Positions 13,076-21,265 of a DNA stretch of 23,560 nucleotides are shown one piece after another (position 1 is the first letter of the stretch; the number at the start of each line of letters is the position of its first letter). This stretch comes from Actinomycetes bacterium (GTDB lineage: Bacteria > Actinomycetota > Thermoleophilia > BMS3ABIN01). The stretch spans positions 1 through 23,560 of the forward strand of contig JAJYIN010000006.1 in assembly GCA_021790075.1 (NCBI GenBank), in the 5' to 3' direction. A program made the position numbers and the translations under genes. A model generated the notes under the pieces. It saw only the letters and a program-made list of their open reading frames with translations. It was not told the origin of the DNA and did no database searches.

Positions 13076-13910
13076 CAGTTTCCCTTTCCCCCTCAGGATT
13101 TTCTCCCCTGAGCTCCATGAGGGCCGCCTCTGCCTCCTTGACCGTGGGCGCCCGTCCATGCCACTCGGCCTTGTTCTCCATGAAGGAAACGCCCTTGCCC
13201 TTCACCGTCCTGGCGATGATGGCGGCGGGCCCATCGGTGGCCTTGCTCCACTCGAGGGCGTCGAGGATCTGCTCGAAGTCATGGCCGTCGATGACACGCG
13301 TGCTCCAGCCGAAAGCAGCGTACTTTTCCGGGAGCGGCTCCACATTCATGACGTCTTTGGTAAAACCGTCTATTTGCAGGCCATTCATATCAACGATGGC
13401 CGTCAGGTTCTGAATATTGTAGTGGGCCGCCGCCATGGCTGCTTCCCAGACCTCGCCCTCCTGGGACTCGCCGTCGCCCAGCAGGGTGAAGATATGGCCG
13501 GGCAGCCTGTCCAGCCTCATGGCCAGCGCCATGCCGATGGAGACCGATAGCCCCTGGCCCAGAGAGCCGGATGAGATCTCCACCCCGGGGGTCTTGTGCA
13601 TGTCGGGATGCCCCTGCAGGTGGCAGTCGATCTTGCGCAGGTTGAGCAGGTCGCAGGCCGGAAAATAGCCGCTATGAGCCAGCGCCGCGTAAAGTACGGG
13701 GGCGCAATGGCCCTTGCTGAGGATAAAACGGTCGCGCTCCGGCCAGCGGGGATTCGCGGGCCGCTTGTTGAGAATCTGGAAATAAAGTGCCGTAATGATG
13801 TCGGCGGCGGAAAGGGAGCCGCCCGGGTGCCCCGAGCCCGCCCTGGCAGTCATCCGGATGACTTCCTGGCGCAGCAGATTGGCCGTATCTTTGAGTTCCT
13901 GAATGTCCAG
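13068..13910 (-). CDS. Transketolase, N-terminal subunit
   Basis: About 280 residues forming the thiamine diphosphate-binding part of the split transketolase. Marks seen: ARAGSGHPGGSLSAADI, FILSKGHCAPVLYAAL, GSLGQGLSVSIGMALA, the diphosphate/metal motif GDGESQEGEVWEA ending in the DMNGLQIDG section, and VKGKGVSFMENKAEWHG. The start is uncertain: CTG at 13910 sits 9 nt after GGGAGG and matches the family's beginning (DIQELKDTANLLR). The frame runs open to 13985, but that part looks unlike the family. The pair overlaps and is surely made together. A promoter-like pair with an inverted repeat lies near 14204-14245. Confidence 0.92.
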   Translation of the reverse strand: MDIQELKDTANLLRQEVIRMTARAGSGHPGGSLSAADIITALYFQILNKRPANPRWPERDRFILSKGHCAPVLYAALAHSGYFPACDLLNLRKIDCHLQGHPDMHKTPGVEISSGSLGQGLSVSIGMALAMRLDRLPGHIFTLLGDGESQEGEVWEAAMAAAHYNIQNLTAIVDMNGLQIDGFTKDVMNVEPLPEKYAAFGWSTRVIDGHDFEQILDALEWSKATDGPAAIIARTVKGKGVSFMENKAEWHGRAPTVKEAEAALMELRGENPEGERETGE

Positions 13911-14138
13911 CGGGTAGAGCCTCCCGGAATGTACCGGTCTTCGTGTCGGGATATGGCGGCGCGCGGCGGGGCGCGGGCCACTCAAGACCGAGATTATCTA
14001 ACGAAAACGGGCGCGGTGCAAGGGGAGGGCAGGCGACTTCAGCTTCGCCAGGAAGGGCAGCTCCGAGTTGCGCCAGTTATCCCGCGCTGCCCTCGTGCTG
14101 GGATGGGGGTGGTCATGCTGGTGTCGGTGGTCCTCGCT

Positions 14139-14170
14139 CATTCGTAAAGACGGCTCAGCCCTTGCGAATG
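14139..14170. repeat. Inverted repeat in the gap upstream of transketolase
   Basis: CATTCGTAA (14139-14147) pairs with TTGCGAATG (14162-14170, one wobble), with an inner GGCT/AGCC. No T run follows on either strand, so it is a poor terminator. The gap 13911-14283 otherwise holds only the promoter candidate at 14204-14245. Confidence 0.5.
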
Positions 14171-14203
14171 AGTCAGCGTAGCCAAACCTCGACATACGCA
14201 CCT

Positions 14204-14245
14204 CCGGGAAACGCCCTTATAGTTCCCGGTCCAGCCACTTTGCAA
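14204..14245 (-). promoter_or_regulatory. Possible promoter and operator for the transketolase genes
   Basis: On the minus strand, TTGCAA (14240-14245), an 18-bp spacer and TATAAG (14216-14221). A perfect 7-bp inverted repeat (CCGGGAA at 14204-14210, TTCCCGG at 14223-14229) brackets the -10 box, where a repressor could act. The leader would be about 300 nt. Confidence 0.4.
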
Positions 14246-14283
14246 TCTGGCGACCGCGGGAGTCCAGGCAGCAGTCTGCTGAA

Positions 14284-14964
14284 TTAAAGAGGCGGCAGCG
14301 AGCTCATCGGGAAGGGCTTGCCATGCCCAGGGTAAACCATCTGGATTTGCGGGCTTTTCAGTTTTTCAATGCTGGCGTGGAAGCCGGCAAGGTCATCGAT
14401 CATGAAATGGGCGTCGGGCCGGCGCATGTTCATCAGCAGGTCGCCGCAAAAAAGGCCGCCGTCAGCAGTGAGGACGCCGATGGACCCCTTTGAGTGCCCA
14501 GGCAGATGCAGCACCCTGGCATCGAGGCCGTATTCGGCGAGCGATTGCCCGTCGTCCAGGCAAAGATCAGGTTTGAACGTCTCGAGTTTTCCCATCCGGC
14601 ACAGGGTAGTCATCAGTTTGCCGATCGGGATAATGATCCGGCCGAGCGGCGAGACCCGGTCCGGCCTGTCTTTCCGGTTCGACGCCTCGTCGCCGCGCTC
14701 GACCATCGGGGAATCAACATGATGCATGGCTATTTTTACTCCGTATTTTTCCCGCAGATAAGCGCCGTTGCCGGCATGGTCGTAATCACCATGGGTGAGG
14801 ATGACCAACCTGAGATCCCCGGGGCGGCAGCCGGCGCTCTCGAGCTCGCGTTCCAGCTCGGCGCGCCGGGCGGGGAGCCCCGTGTCGATAAGAATAAAAC
14901 CCTCGCCGGACTTTAGCAGGAAACAGTTGACGCCACGCAGATTGATGGTTTTGACATCTTCCAT
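14284..14964 (-). CDS. Metallo-beta-lactamase-fold hydrolase
   Basis: A 226-residue MBL-fold enzyme. Metal-ligand motifs are visible in order: THGDYDH (near residue 68), the LPGHSKGS histidine, LFCGDLLMN aspartate and the final VYPGHGKPF histidine. The third position of the classic HxHxDH motif is Asp rather than His, a variant seen in part of this superfamily. The opening INLRGVNCFLLKSGEGFILIDTG is the usual first beta sheet. ATG 14964 follows GGGGAGG at about 8 nt. Substrate cannot be told; glyoxalase-II-like, lactonase-like and thioesterase activities all occur in the fold. It is the last of a run of minus-strand genes. Confidence 0.88.
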   Translation of the reverse strand: MEDVKTINLRGVNCFLLKSGEGFILIDTGLPARRAELERELESAGCRPGDLRLVILTHGDYDHAGNGAYLREKYGVKIAMHHVDSPMVERGDEASNRKDRPDRVSPLGRIIIPIGKLMTTLCRMGKLETFKPDLCLDDGQSLAEYGLDARVLHLPGHSKGSIGVLTADGGLFCGDLLMNMRRPDAHFMIDDLAGFHASIEKLKSPQIQMVYPGHGKPFPMSSLPPL

Positions 14965-15067
14965 AATACCTCCCCTTCCGCCGGTCTCAGCAGTTGAGAA
15001 ACAGGTCCCCTCAGCAGCCGTCAAGCCAGTTCCAGCAGGCTGGCGGCCGGAGGGTCTCGGCCGTGGA

Positions 15068-15751
15068 CTACATGCGCCCGCTCTCCTCCGGGTACAGGTC
15101 CGGCACCAGGTCCGACTGCCAGTACTGCTTGCTTTCCACTTCCATGATGGTGAGGCGGCCGTTCCAGCCGGCGCCGGTGTCAAGCCGCCAGATGTTGTCG
15201 CTGCCGCCGAAGTTGACGGGCCTGCTGGTGCCCTCGATGACGGTGGGCGAGTGGCCGATGAAGACTTCCCTGAAATCAGGAATGCCGCTGTCGCGGTCGA
15301 ACAGGCGGCGGTCCCAGACCATCAGCCGTTCATCCTGCCGCCCCATGGGCACGCCCGGCTCGATGCCGCCGTGCACGAACAGGCGGTTGGCCTCATCAAC
15401 ATGGTAAAGCCGGGCTGAGGTCAGGAAGGAAAGGTGCTCCGCCCGGCGCTCCTGCCATTCCGGCTTGCCGTAGGCCGCCATGGTGGCGGCGCCGCCCTGC
15501 TGAAGCCAGACAGCCGGCCTGGCGTCATAGAGAAGCCACTCGATCAGCCAGATATCATGGTTCCCCAGCAGGTAGATGAGATTCCTGGCCCGCATCAGCT
15601 CCTCCACGCATCCGGGCGACTCAGACCAGCCGTCGACGGCGTCGCCCAGGAAGATGAGCCGGTCGGCAGCGGGGTCAAAACCGCTGCGCTCAAAGCATTG
15701 CATCAGCGCCCGGTGGGCGCCATGGACGTCTCCCAGAACCATGGTTTTCAT
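15068..15751 (-). CDS. PPP-family metallophosphoesterase
   Basis: A 227-residue calcineurin-like phosphatase with the full PPP motif set: GDVHG (residues 7-11), GDAVDGWSE (about 35-43), GNHD (about 65-68), a C-terminal VHGGIEPG histidine and GHSPTV. PPP-like bacterial enzymes act on phosphoproteins or dinucleotides; the product here cannot be named further. It ends in a beta section with a tryptophan-rich tail. The start is either ATG 15751, just before the first strand, or in-frame ATG 15763. It lies about 50 nt after hisG and before the MBL-fold gene on the same strand. Confidence 0.88.
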   Translation of the reverse strand: MKTMVLGDVHGAHRALMQCFERSGFDPAADRLIFLGDAVDGWSESPGCVEELMRARNLIYLLGNHDIWLIEWLLYDARPAVWLQQGGAATMAAYGKPEWQERRAEHLSFLTSARLYHVDEANRLFVHGGIEPGVPMGRQDERLMVWDRRLFDRDSGIPDFREVFIGHSPTVIEGTSRPVNFGGSDNIWRLDTGAGWNGRLTIMEVESKQYWQSDLVPDLYPEESGRM

Positions 15752-15801
15752 ATTCCCCCACATGTGCTTTAACCCCGGGGCGCCGGCGCCGCAACCCGCC
15801 C

Positions 15802-16674
15802 TCAGCGCACTATCTTGGAAATGTTCTGCTCCAGGATGTCCTCGGCGCCCTTTTCCTTCAGCTGCGGGATGATGACATTGACGGTATTCTTGTCAACCAC
15901 CGTCGTGATCTCGAAGTAATCCGAGTTGTAAAGCGGGGCCACCGTGGGTCGTTTCATGGCCGGCAGCACGCCGACGACGTCGTCGAGCTTGTCCCGGGAA
16001 ACGTTCATTGACAGGAGCACCCGCCCGCGGGCGTCGATGACGCCCAGGAGCAGCGTGCGCACTTCCTCCATCGCCTTGCGCCTGGCGGGGTCCTCCCAGG
16101 CGGCCCTGTTGGCGATGAGCTTGGTGGTTGACTCCATGATGGTGTCCACGATCTTGAGGCGGTTGCGCCTGAGGGTGGAGCCGGTTTCGGTCAGGTCCAC
16201 GACCACGTCCATCAGCTCCGGCACCTTGGCTTCGGTGGCGCCGAAGGAGTAGAAGACGTGCACGTCGATGCCGAGCTTATCGAAGTACTTCCCGGTGATA
16301 TTGGGGAATTCAGTGGTCACGCGGCTGCCAGGCCTGATGTCGGCGGCCGCCTGGACGCTGGAATCTTCGGGGACCGCGATCACCATCTTCATCACGCCGG
16401 TGCCGGTCTTCGCATACGGCATGTCGGCCACCTCGACCACGTCGGCGCCGGACTCGGTGATGCAGTCCAGTCCGGAGATACCCAGGTCGAAGTAGCCCTC
16501 CTCGACGTATTTTGGTATCTCCTGCGGCCTCAGGATCTTGACGGCGCGGATGCGCTCGTCCTCGATGGAAACCGTGTACTCGCGGGCGCTGCGCTTGACC
16601 GGCAGGTCGGCCTCGGCGAACAGATGCAGCGTCTGCTCCTGCAGGCTCCCCTTGGGTAGTGCGATGCTTAACAC
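15802..16674 (-). CDS. hisG: ATP phosphoribosyltransferase, long form
   Basis: A 290-residue HisG that joins ATP and PRPP in the first step of histidine synthesis. The start SIALPKGSLQEQTLHLF, DLGISGLDCITESGADVVE and the PRPP-binding section VVDLTETGSTLRRN are clear. A C-terminal regulatory domain (about residues 215-290, with SMNVSRDKLDDVVGVLPAMK) marks the long, self-regulated form that does not need HisZ. The start is GTG 16674, with GAGGAG upstream; the frame is open to 16842, but that part looks unrelated. No other his genes are in the window. A candidate promoter is at 16721-16749. Confidence 0.95.
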   Translation of the reverse strand: MLSIALPKGSLQEQTLHLFAEADLPVKRSAREYTVSIEDERIRAVKILRPQEIPKYVEEGYFDLGISGLDCITESGADVVEVADMPYAKTGTGVMKMVIAVPEDSSVQAAADIRPGSRVTTEFPNITGKYFDKLGIDVHVFYSFGATEAKVPELMDVVVDLTETGSTLRRNRLKIVDTIMESTTKLIANRAAWEDPARRKAMEEVRTLLLGVIDARGRVLLSMNVSRDKLDDVVGVLPAMKRPTVAPLYNSDYFEITTVVDKNTVNVIIPQLKEKGAEDILEQNISKIVR

Positions 16675-16720
16675 TGGCGGACTCCTCGTGACGGTGCGGT
16701 TACGTTTTTTGCCTGCTGGA

Positions 16721-16749
16721 ATTCTACCGGAAACCGCAGCAAAGGATAA
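16721..16749 (-). promoter_or_regulatory. Possible hisG promoter
   Basis: On the minus strand, TTATCC (16744-16749), a 17-bp spacer and TAGAAT (16721-16726). The -10 matches five of six consensus bases, the -35 only three. Confidence 0.35.
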
Positions 16750-16842
16750 GGCCACGGACCATCTGCAAGTCAAAAAGCTGCGGCCGCTGCTCAAATCAGG
16801 GAGTCTCGTCACGTCAACTTTGCCAACCGGCCTTGAGGCCAT

Positions 16843-17166
16843 TCAGGTCAACAGCCGGTTGACGGCGTCCCTGACCCAGTCATGCGATTTCTCCCCGGCC
16901 TGCCAGACCGAGGCCGCCCATTCTCTGAGCGTCTCGCCGCGGCCGGGCCCGGGTGCGGCCCGCAGGACATCCTGCACAGTCAGCGAGCCCCTATGCTCCG
17001 GAGGCTCGAGCCGGGGCCAACGGCGTTCGCGCCGGGCCAGGGCCATGTGCGCCCGCTGCACCATCTTGCCTGTATAACCACGCTCTGTTGCCAGGTAAAG
17101 TCCAATGAGAGCGAAAGCGGTGGTGATGTTCTTGCTGCTGCCGGCGTGCTGGGCTGATACACCCAC
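16843..17166 (-). CDS. DUF5946-like protein, probably N-terminally truncated
   Basis: A 107-residue soluble protein. The part SAQHAGSSKNITTAFALIGLYLATERGYTG resembles the middle of DUF5946-type proteins, where a QHP motif and a helix ending in LERG occur; the rest (REWAASVWQAGEKSHDWVRDAVNRLL) fits their C-terminus. Those proteins usually open with a CPxCG pair, which is absent here. The reading frame upstream of GTG 17166 continues for about 30 codons to a stop without such a motif. It may be a shortened or decaying member. Function unknown; the family call is from memory and moderate. It lies upstream of hisG on the same strand. Confidence 0.5.
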   Translation of the reverse strand: MGVSAQHAGSSKNITTAFALIGLYLATERGYTGKMVQRAHMALARRERRWPRLEPPEHRGSLTVQDVLRAAPGPGRGETLREWAASVWQAGEKSHDWVRDAVNRLLT

Positions 17167-17297
17167 AATGTAGCCCGCGCGGCGCGCGTTTCCAGCTCGC
17201 CGCTCTCGAGCAAAGCAAGGTGGGGGGCTGGAAATCGGCTGTTTCTGTCTGAGGGCCGGTCATGGCGGTTTGAGGTCAGTGGTCTTAGAATATCCAC

Positions 17298-17507
17298 ATG
17301 GGCCGGATTCTTATCATACTGGGGCTGCTGATCGCCGTTGTGGGCGTGGTGCTCACGCTGCTCGAACGCTTCGGCCTGCCGCACCTGCCCGGCGACATAC
17401 TGATCAAGCGGGACAACTATACCGTTTACATCCCCATCGCCACATCGATCATCATCAGCATCGTTCTCAGCCTGCTTATCTATCTGGGGTCGCGGCTGTT
17501 CAGGTGA
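17298..17507 (+). CDS. DUF2905 family small membrane protein
   Basis: A 69-residue protein with two membrane helices (about residues 3-22 and 47-66) joined by the conserved-looking section FGLPHLPGDILIKRDNYTVYIP. That linker and length match the DUF2905 family, whose function is unknown. The ATG lies in a plus-strand stretch between two minus-strand genes. Its stop is 14 nt from the converging stop of the DUF2157-like gene, with a small GAAGC/GCTTC hairpin across the junction. Confidence 0.85.
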   Translation: MGRILIILGLLIAVVGVVLTLLERFGLPHLPGDILIKRDNYTVYIPIATSIIISIVLSLLIYLGSRLFR

Positions 17508-17521
17508 AGCACAGGAGAGCT

Positions 17522-18604
17522 TCAAACCCCGCTTGTTTGTTCGGAAAGGTATCTCCTCTTGAGGGTGACGGTCAGGAAACCTACGCCTATCAGCAGCAGG
17601 CCCGTGATCACCAGCGCCGCCGGCCAGCCCATGCCGCTGGCGAAATACTCACTGGTGGTCTTGATCAGGAACAGCATCAGGAAGATGGTGCCCCACGTCA
17701 GGTACGCCATGCTTCTGATTCTCACACTGAGGAAGAGGACGCCAAAGACGAAACCGGGATAAAAGACTTCCCAGAAAACATTTTGGTCCGGCTTCCAGCC
17801 CCCGAGCGCCAGGGCCGCTCCCAGAAAGCCCACCAGGCCGAAATTGTTGAGAAACCCACAGATGGAGGCAAACTTGGTCCGTGCGAAGGCCTGCGCCAGA
17901 AACAAATAGGAAAGGCCCGCAACCACTGCCCGGTATAGATGAAAATCGGCTTGATCGACATGGGGTCCGGCCGCCAGCATCAGATAACTGGTGATGCTGA
18001 AAAATACCCAGGTGGCATACAGGATGCTGAATAGCACGAAAATGCTTTTGCGGTAAAGATAGAACGACGCCAAATAGGCCAGCAGCATGACGGCCGAGAT
18101 CAGCGACTGATAACCATAACCGCTAGCCTTGAGCCCGGCGCTATCAAACACGACATACAGCCCTACCGGCAGGATCAGTGCGGAGATGAGATAGAATGCG
18201 GGCGCCGCCCGTTCTGTTCTTTCATCGCGGCTGAAGGCAAAACCGGTATAGTACGCGGCGATGCCGGCACCCAGTGTCAGCAATAACCGCGGCGCGGTTC
18301 CCAGCGTTCTCCAGTTCTGAGCCACCATGAACACGAGCCCTAAAAAGACGATGGCGCCGCCAATATAAAAGAGGATTTCGGCCACGCCGATCCGCTTTAT
18401 CAGCGGCCGGCGCTCAGTTTCTTCCCGCGAAGATTCTGGCAGCTGCGGGACCGCAGCGCCGGCGGGACCCATGTTCATGCTGCTGCCGCTGGGAGCGGCC
18501 TTGAAGGCGCCGGCATTATAGGCAGCTATCACTTCTTTCCGGCTGATGAGTCCCTGCCCGGCCAGCTCGGTGATTTCCCGCAGCATCTCTTCCTTGCCGG
18601 CCAT
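17522..18604 (-). CDS. DUF2157-like polytopic membrane protein
   Basis: A 360-residue membrane protein. A short N-terminal helical part (EEMLREITELAGQGLISRKEVIAAY) resembles the DNA-J-like or regulator-like lead of DUF2157 proteins. After a proline-rich linker come about ten membrane spans; the first has ILFYIGGAIVFLGLVFMVAQNW, the section that marks DUF2157. A basic tail (KRRYLSEQ) ends it. The function of the family is unknown. I chose ATG 18604, which directly follows the TAA of the 18606 gene; the frame is open to 18634. The two genes form a pair. Confidence 0.75.
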   Translation of the reverse strand: MAGKEEMLREITELAGQGLISRKEVIAAYNAGAFKAAPSGSSMNMGPAGAAVPQLPESSREETERRPLIKRIGVAEILFYIGGAIVFLGLVFMVAQNWRTLGTAPRLLLTLGAGIAAYYTGFAFSRDERTERAAPAFYLISALILPVGLYVVFDSAGLKASGYGYQSLISAVMLLAYLASFYLYRKSIFVLFSILYATWVFFSITSYLMLAAGPHVDQADFHLYRAVVAGLSYLFLAQAFARTKFASICGFLNNFGLVGFLGAALALGGWKPDQNVFWEVFYPGFVFGVLFLSVRIRSMAYLTWGTIFLMLFLIKTTSEYFASGMGWPAALVITGLLLIGVGFLTVTLKRRYLSEQTSGV

Positions 18605-18605
18605 C

Positions 18606-19115
18606 TTACTGAATCCACCCGATGAATTTGACACCGTCGCAATACGCGTTGCTGCTGCGTTTCAGGTCGAGCTTCCGGCTGACATTGTGTCCGCTGATGT
18701 AGCGGGAGCAATAATCGCTGTCTGAAGAGAAGGAAAAGGGGAAGAAATCACCCCGGTGGTCCCCGGTGACGATTTCAAATCCGTCTGGCGACTGCCTGTC
18801 CGGGTCGAGGTTTAGTTGCTGCGCCTCGCTGAACGAGACTTCCTTGTTCTGGTTAGTGGCAACGTCGTGGATATACAATTTGGCTTCTTCCAGGGGAGTG
18901 CTGGGACCGTAGCGCCTGACATCCTTCTTGATCAGTTTTCCGTCCTGGACGTCATACTGCTGCGTGGCGTAGAAATCATCGCTGGTGGCGTAGAGGAAGT
19001 TGTACGCCGGATGGTAAAAGAGCCGGGGCAGGTAGATCACCGCCGCCACCAGCACGATCATCAGGATGGGAATGGAGACGCCGACGATGAGGGCGATGTT
19101 CTTCTTTATATTCAT
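18606..19115 (-). CDS. Membrane-anchored hypothetical protein
   Basis: A 169-residue protein with one N-terminal membrane helix (about residues 8-30, IALIVGVSIPILMIVLVAAVIYL) and an external domain rich in Asp, Ser and Tyr. The domain has two Cys (in SDYCSRY and NAYCDGV) that could form a disulfide. I recognise no family. The start at ATG 19115 has no clear ribosome site; two exact tandem copies of a 12-bp unit lie 5 nt upstream. It is followed at once by the DUF2157-like gene, so the two probably work together at the membrane. Confidence 0.65.
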   Translation of the reverse strand: MNIKKNIALIVGVSIPILMIVLVAAVIYLPRLFYHPAYNFLYATSDDFYATQQYDVQDGKLIKKDVRRYGPSTPLEEAKLYIHDVATNQNKEVSFSEAQQLNLDPDRQSPDGFEIVTGDHRGDFFPFSFSSDSDYCSRYISGHNVSRKLDLKRSSNAYCDGVKFIGWIQ

Positions 19116-19120
19116 GTAGG

Positions 19121-19144
19121 AAATGTAGTCTTAAATGTAGTCTT
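19121..19144. repeat. Tandem 12-bp repeat upstream of the hypothetical gene
   Basis: AAATGTAGTCTT occurs twice in perfect tandem (19121-19132 and 19133-19144), directly before the start of the 18606-19115 gene. It could be an operator or a slippage product. Confidence 0.85.
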
Positions 19145-19274
19145 TGTGTTGACCATTGATATGGTCTTATCGGCAATCACGACCGACGATTTAGAGGTTG
19201 GCTGTTAATATTTTCCCGTCAGATGATAGATACCTTCTGCATGACCTCAACAATATCCGCGCAGTTCCCCGGTA

Positions 19275-19778
19275 TCACGGAGCCGCCATCACTCCGGCGA
19301 GCTCCTCTCCCCAGTGGCGCGCCTTCTCGAGCTCGCCGTCCCGCAGGGGCCCGTACTTGCCCTTGACGATGAACCGCCCGCCCTTGGCGATCGGTCTGTA
19401 TCCCAGTTCTTCCAGGTCGTGAAGGATGGTGGAAGTGGAGCCTCCCGGCGACATGCGGAGGCGCGTTTCGAAGGCGGCGCAGCAACCGTGCCCTTCGGGC
19501 AGGCCTTCGAGCCAGGTGCGCATCGATGGCTGCGAGAGATCCGGGGGCGCTGGCGCCTTGCCTGGATTCTTGCGGATGCTTTCCCGCATGTCCTCTGTGG
19601 GCAGCCGGAAGCCCAGCACGGGGGCGCCGGCCACGATCAGGTCTGCCCCGGCTATCGCCTCGCCGGCGGCTTCGGATGTTGTCATTGCCTGCGCCTCCAG
19701 CCCGATGCCTTCGGCGATGGCACGAGCGGCCGCAGCGGTATTTCCCCACAATGATTCAAAAACGACAATCGCCTTCAC
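19275..19778 (-). CDS. Flavodoxin-like protein
   Basis: A 167-residue flavodoxin-fold protein that probably binds FMN. The opening IVVFESLWGNTAAAARAIAEGI is the first strand and phosphate-binding loop (S-x-x-G-N-T), and LIVAGAPVLGFRLP gives the third strand with the ring-binding loop. The C-terminal part (FIVKGKYGPLRDGELEKA) is the usual last strand and helix. No electron-transfer partner is adjacent; redox carrier or reductase-domain roles are both possible. The ATG is just after the gap before the 19798 region. It may be alone in its transcript. Confidence 0.8.
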   Translation of the reverse strand: MKAIVVFESLWGNTAAAARAIAEGIGLEAQAMTTSEAAGEAIAGADLIVAGAPVLGFRLPTEDMRESIRKNPGKAPAPPDLSQPSMRTWLEGLPEGHGCCAAFETRLRMSPGGSTSTILHDLEELGYRPIAKGGRFIVKGKYGPLRDGELEKARHWGEELAGVMAAP

Positions 19779-19797
19779 GAATCGCCTCCCCTGATAG

Positions 19798-20166
19798 TTA
19801 GCCGAGCTTGCTTTGCTGTTTTCCGGCCTTTTCCGATAGTCCCCTACCGCTAAATTTCAGGTGTGGAAAGGCGGATAGCCGGCTGGCAGCGGCGCTATTT
19901 CTCTGGATGTCCGACGCAAATGCCGCAACCACAGCCAGCAGTAGAAGCCCGTGTGCAACGGGAGCGAGAGTATTCAGCAGGGAGGGGTCGTTGCTTCCGA
20001 AAACGGCGACATAAAGATTACGGACGAGGCCAAGTACCTTGTTGCGCTGGGGTGCCACCGCGCCAATTCTCCCCCTATGGTGAATAGTCAACCAGTCCCC
20101 ACGAACAGATGCCGCCCTGTGTCCCTTGCCGGCCTGCGAAAGCCCAGGAAAAAAAACCAGAGCCAA
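19798..20166 (-). CDS. Doubtful small ORF with one membrane segment
   Basis: An open frame of 122 codons with a TTG start and no ribosome site. It has one hydrophobic section (LAPVAHGLLLLAVVAAFASDI) and otherwise an unremarkable basic composition. I recognise no family and the codon use is not convincing. If it is not a gene, the stretch from 19779 to 20272 has no gene I can support. I list it because that stretch is otherwise empty. Confidence 0.2.
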   Translation of the reverse strand: MALVFFPGLSQAGKGHRAASVRGDWLTIHHRGRIGAVAPQRNKVLGLVRNLYVAVFGSNDPSLLNTLAPVAHGLLLLAVVAAFASDIQRNSAAASRLSAFPHLKFSGRGLSEKAGKQQSKLG

Positions 20167-20272
20167 CCAGAGAGGGCAACTTTATCAGATTATTACTAAT
20201 CCCTCCAGGGAAATGTAAAGCGAAATAGAAACCGGCCTGAGGTTATCCTGCGGGCCAAGCCAACAAACGTTT

Positions 20273-20878
20273 GTGGCATCCTTTAGAATTTTCATAGCCG
20301 TCGTCCTCTTCATGACCCTTTCGTTCCTGGCGGTTGCCTTGAAGTTTCAGACGGCGGTCTTCTTCCGCCTGCCCGCAACGGTGAGGACGGCTTTGTCCGT
20401 CCTGCACGCCGGTATCGTTGTGGCCAACGTCTCCCTGTACGGCCTGCTCTGCGCCATCGATTACAATAGGCTGGACCTGCCGCCGGCCCTGCGCGTCGCC
20501 GGTGGCGTCATGGCGTTTACCGGAATTTATCTGATTCTTGCCGGCATCCTGACCCTGAGGGCGGCCCTCTTCTTCCCGGAAAGCGACGGCCGTCTGGTGA
20601 CCGGCCGCCTCTATCTGCTTGTGAGGAACCCCATGTATCTGGGAGGGATCACGGGCTCTCTCGGCATCGCCCTGGCCGTGGCATCCCTCTATGCTCTTTA
20701 CTACACGGGAATATTTGCCATTGTTCTTTATACGGTGTCGCGTCTTGAGGAGCGTGATCTGGCGCGGCGGTTCGGCCGGGAGTTCGAAACCTACCGGCGG
20801 CAAGTGCCCCGGCTGATGCCGACCCCGGCCTCGATATCGGCTTTCGCCAGGAGCTTTCGCAGGGAGGCGCAGCGGTAG
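20273..20878 (+). CDS. Isoprenylcysteine methyltransferase-like membrane protein
   Basis: A 201-residue membrane protein of the ICMT/PEMT-like methyltransferase group. It has about four or five membrane helices, then the cofactor-binding marks LLVRNPMYLGGI and the C-terminal EERDLARRFGREFETYRRQVPRLMP, which fit the family's RHP/RNPxY and E-x-L...F...Y motifs. Bacterial members methylate unknown small or membrane substrates with S-adenosylmethionine. The frame opens with GTG at 20273 but without a ribosome site; an in-frame ATG at 20311 is possible. It stands alone on the plus strand, convergent with the 20966 gene. Confidence 0.82.
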   Translation: MASFRIFIAVVLFMTLSFLAVALKFQTAVFFRLPATVRTALSVLHAGIVVANVSLYGLLCAIDYNRLDLPPALRVAGGVMAFTGIYLILAGILTLRAALFFPESDGRLVTGRLYLLVRNPMYLGGITGSLGIALAVASLYALYYTGIFAIVLYTVSRLEERDLARRFGREFETYRRQVPRLMPTPASISAFARSFRREAQR

Positions 20879-20965
20879 CTATCCCGGTGCGCCATCGGCG
20901 GGCAGGTTGGGTGTTAGCCGTGCAGGGTGTCGGCTGGGATGGCGCGGCAGCCGTAATGCGGGTTG

Positions 20966-21226
20966 TCAACGGCGCCGCCCGGGCTGGCTGCCGGAGATGG
21001 CGTTCAGCACAAGCAGGAGCAGCACCGCGCCGACGGTGGCGGTGCCGACGTGCCCGAGAAAGCTCTCGGGGACGATGTCGATGAGTGAGAACAGGTAGCC
21101 GCCGATAACGGCTCCGATCATCCCTACGATGATGTCCATCAGGCAGCCAAGCCCGCCGGCCCGGGTGATGACTCCGGCCAGCCACCCGGCGATCAGGCCG
21201 GTGATGACGAAGGTGAGCCAGTCCAT
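20966..21226 (-). CDS. GlsB/YeaQ/YmgE-family membrane protein
   Basis: An 86-residue protein with three membrane helices and glycine-rich turns: TGLIAGWLAGVITRAGGLG, IIVGMIGAVIGGYLF and VGAVLLLLVLNAI. This matches the transglycosylase-associated/GlsB family, small stress-linked membrane proteins with no proven activity. The ATG lies about 100 nt from the divergent ArsR-unit promoter. The gene is about the usual family length and appears intact. Confidence 0.88.
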   Translation of the reverse strand: MDWLTFVITGLIAGWLAGVITRAGGLGCLMDIIVGMIGAVIGGYLFSLIDIVPESFLGHVGTATVGAVLLLLVLNAISGSQPGRRR

Positions 21227-21265
21227 GTGGGTTTGATTCAGTGGATGCGGGCGAAGTCCTGCTTT

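Noticed and set aside
12068..13111. A 347-codon open frame on the plus strand
   Set aside because: Antisense to the transketolase C-terminal subunit with its conserved motifs; no own ribosome site or family marks.
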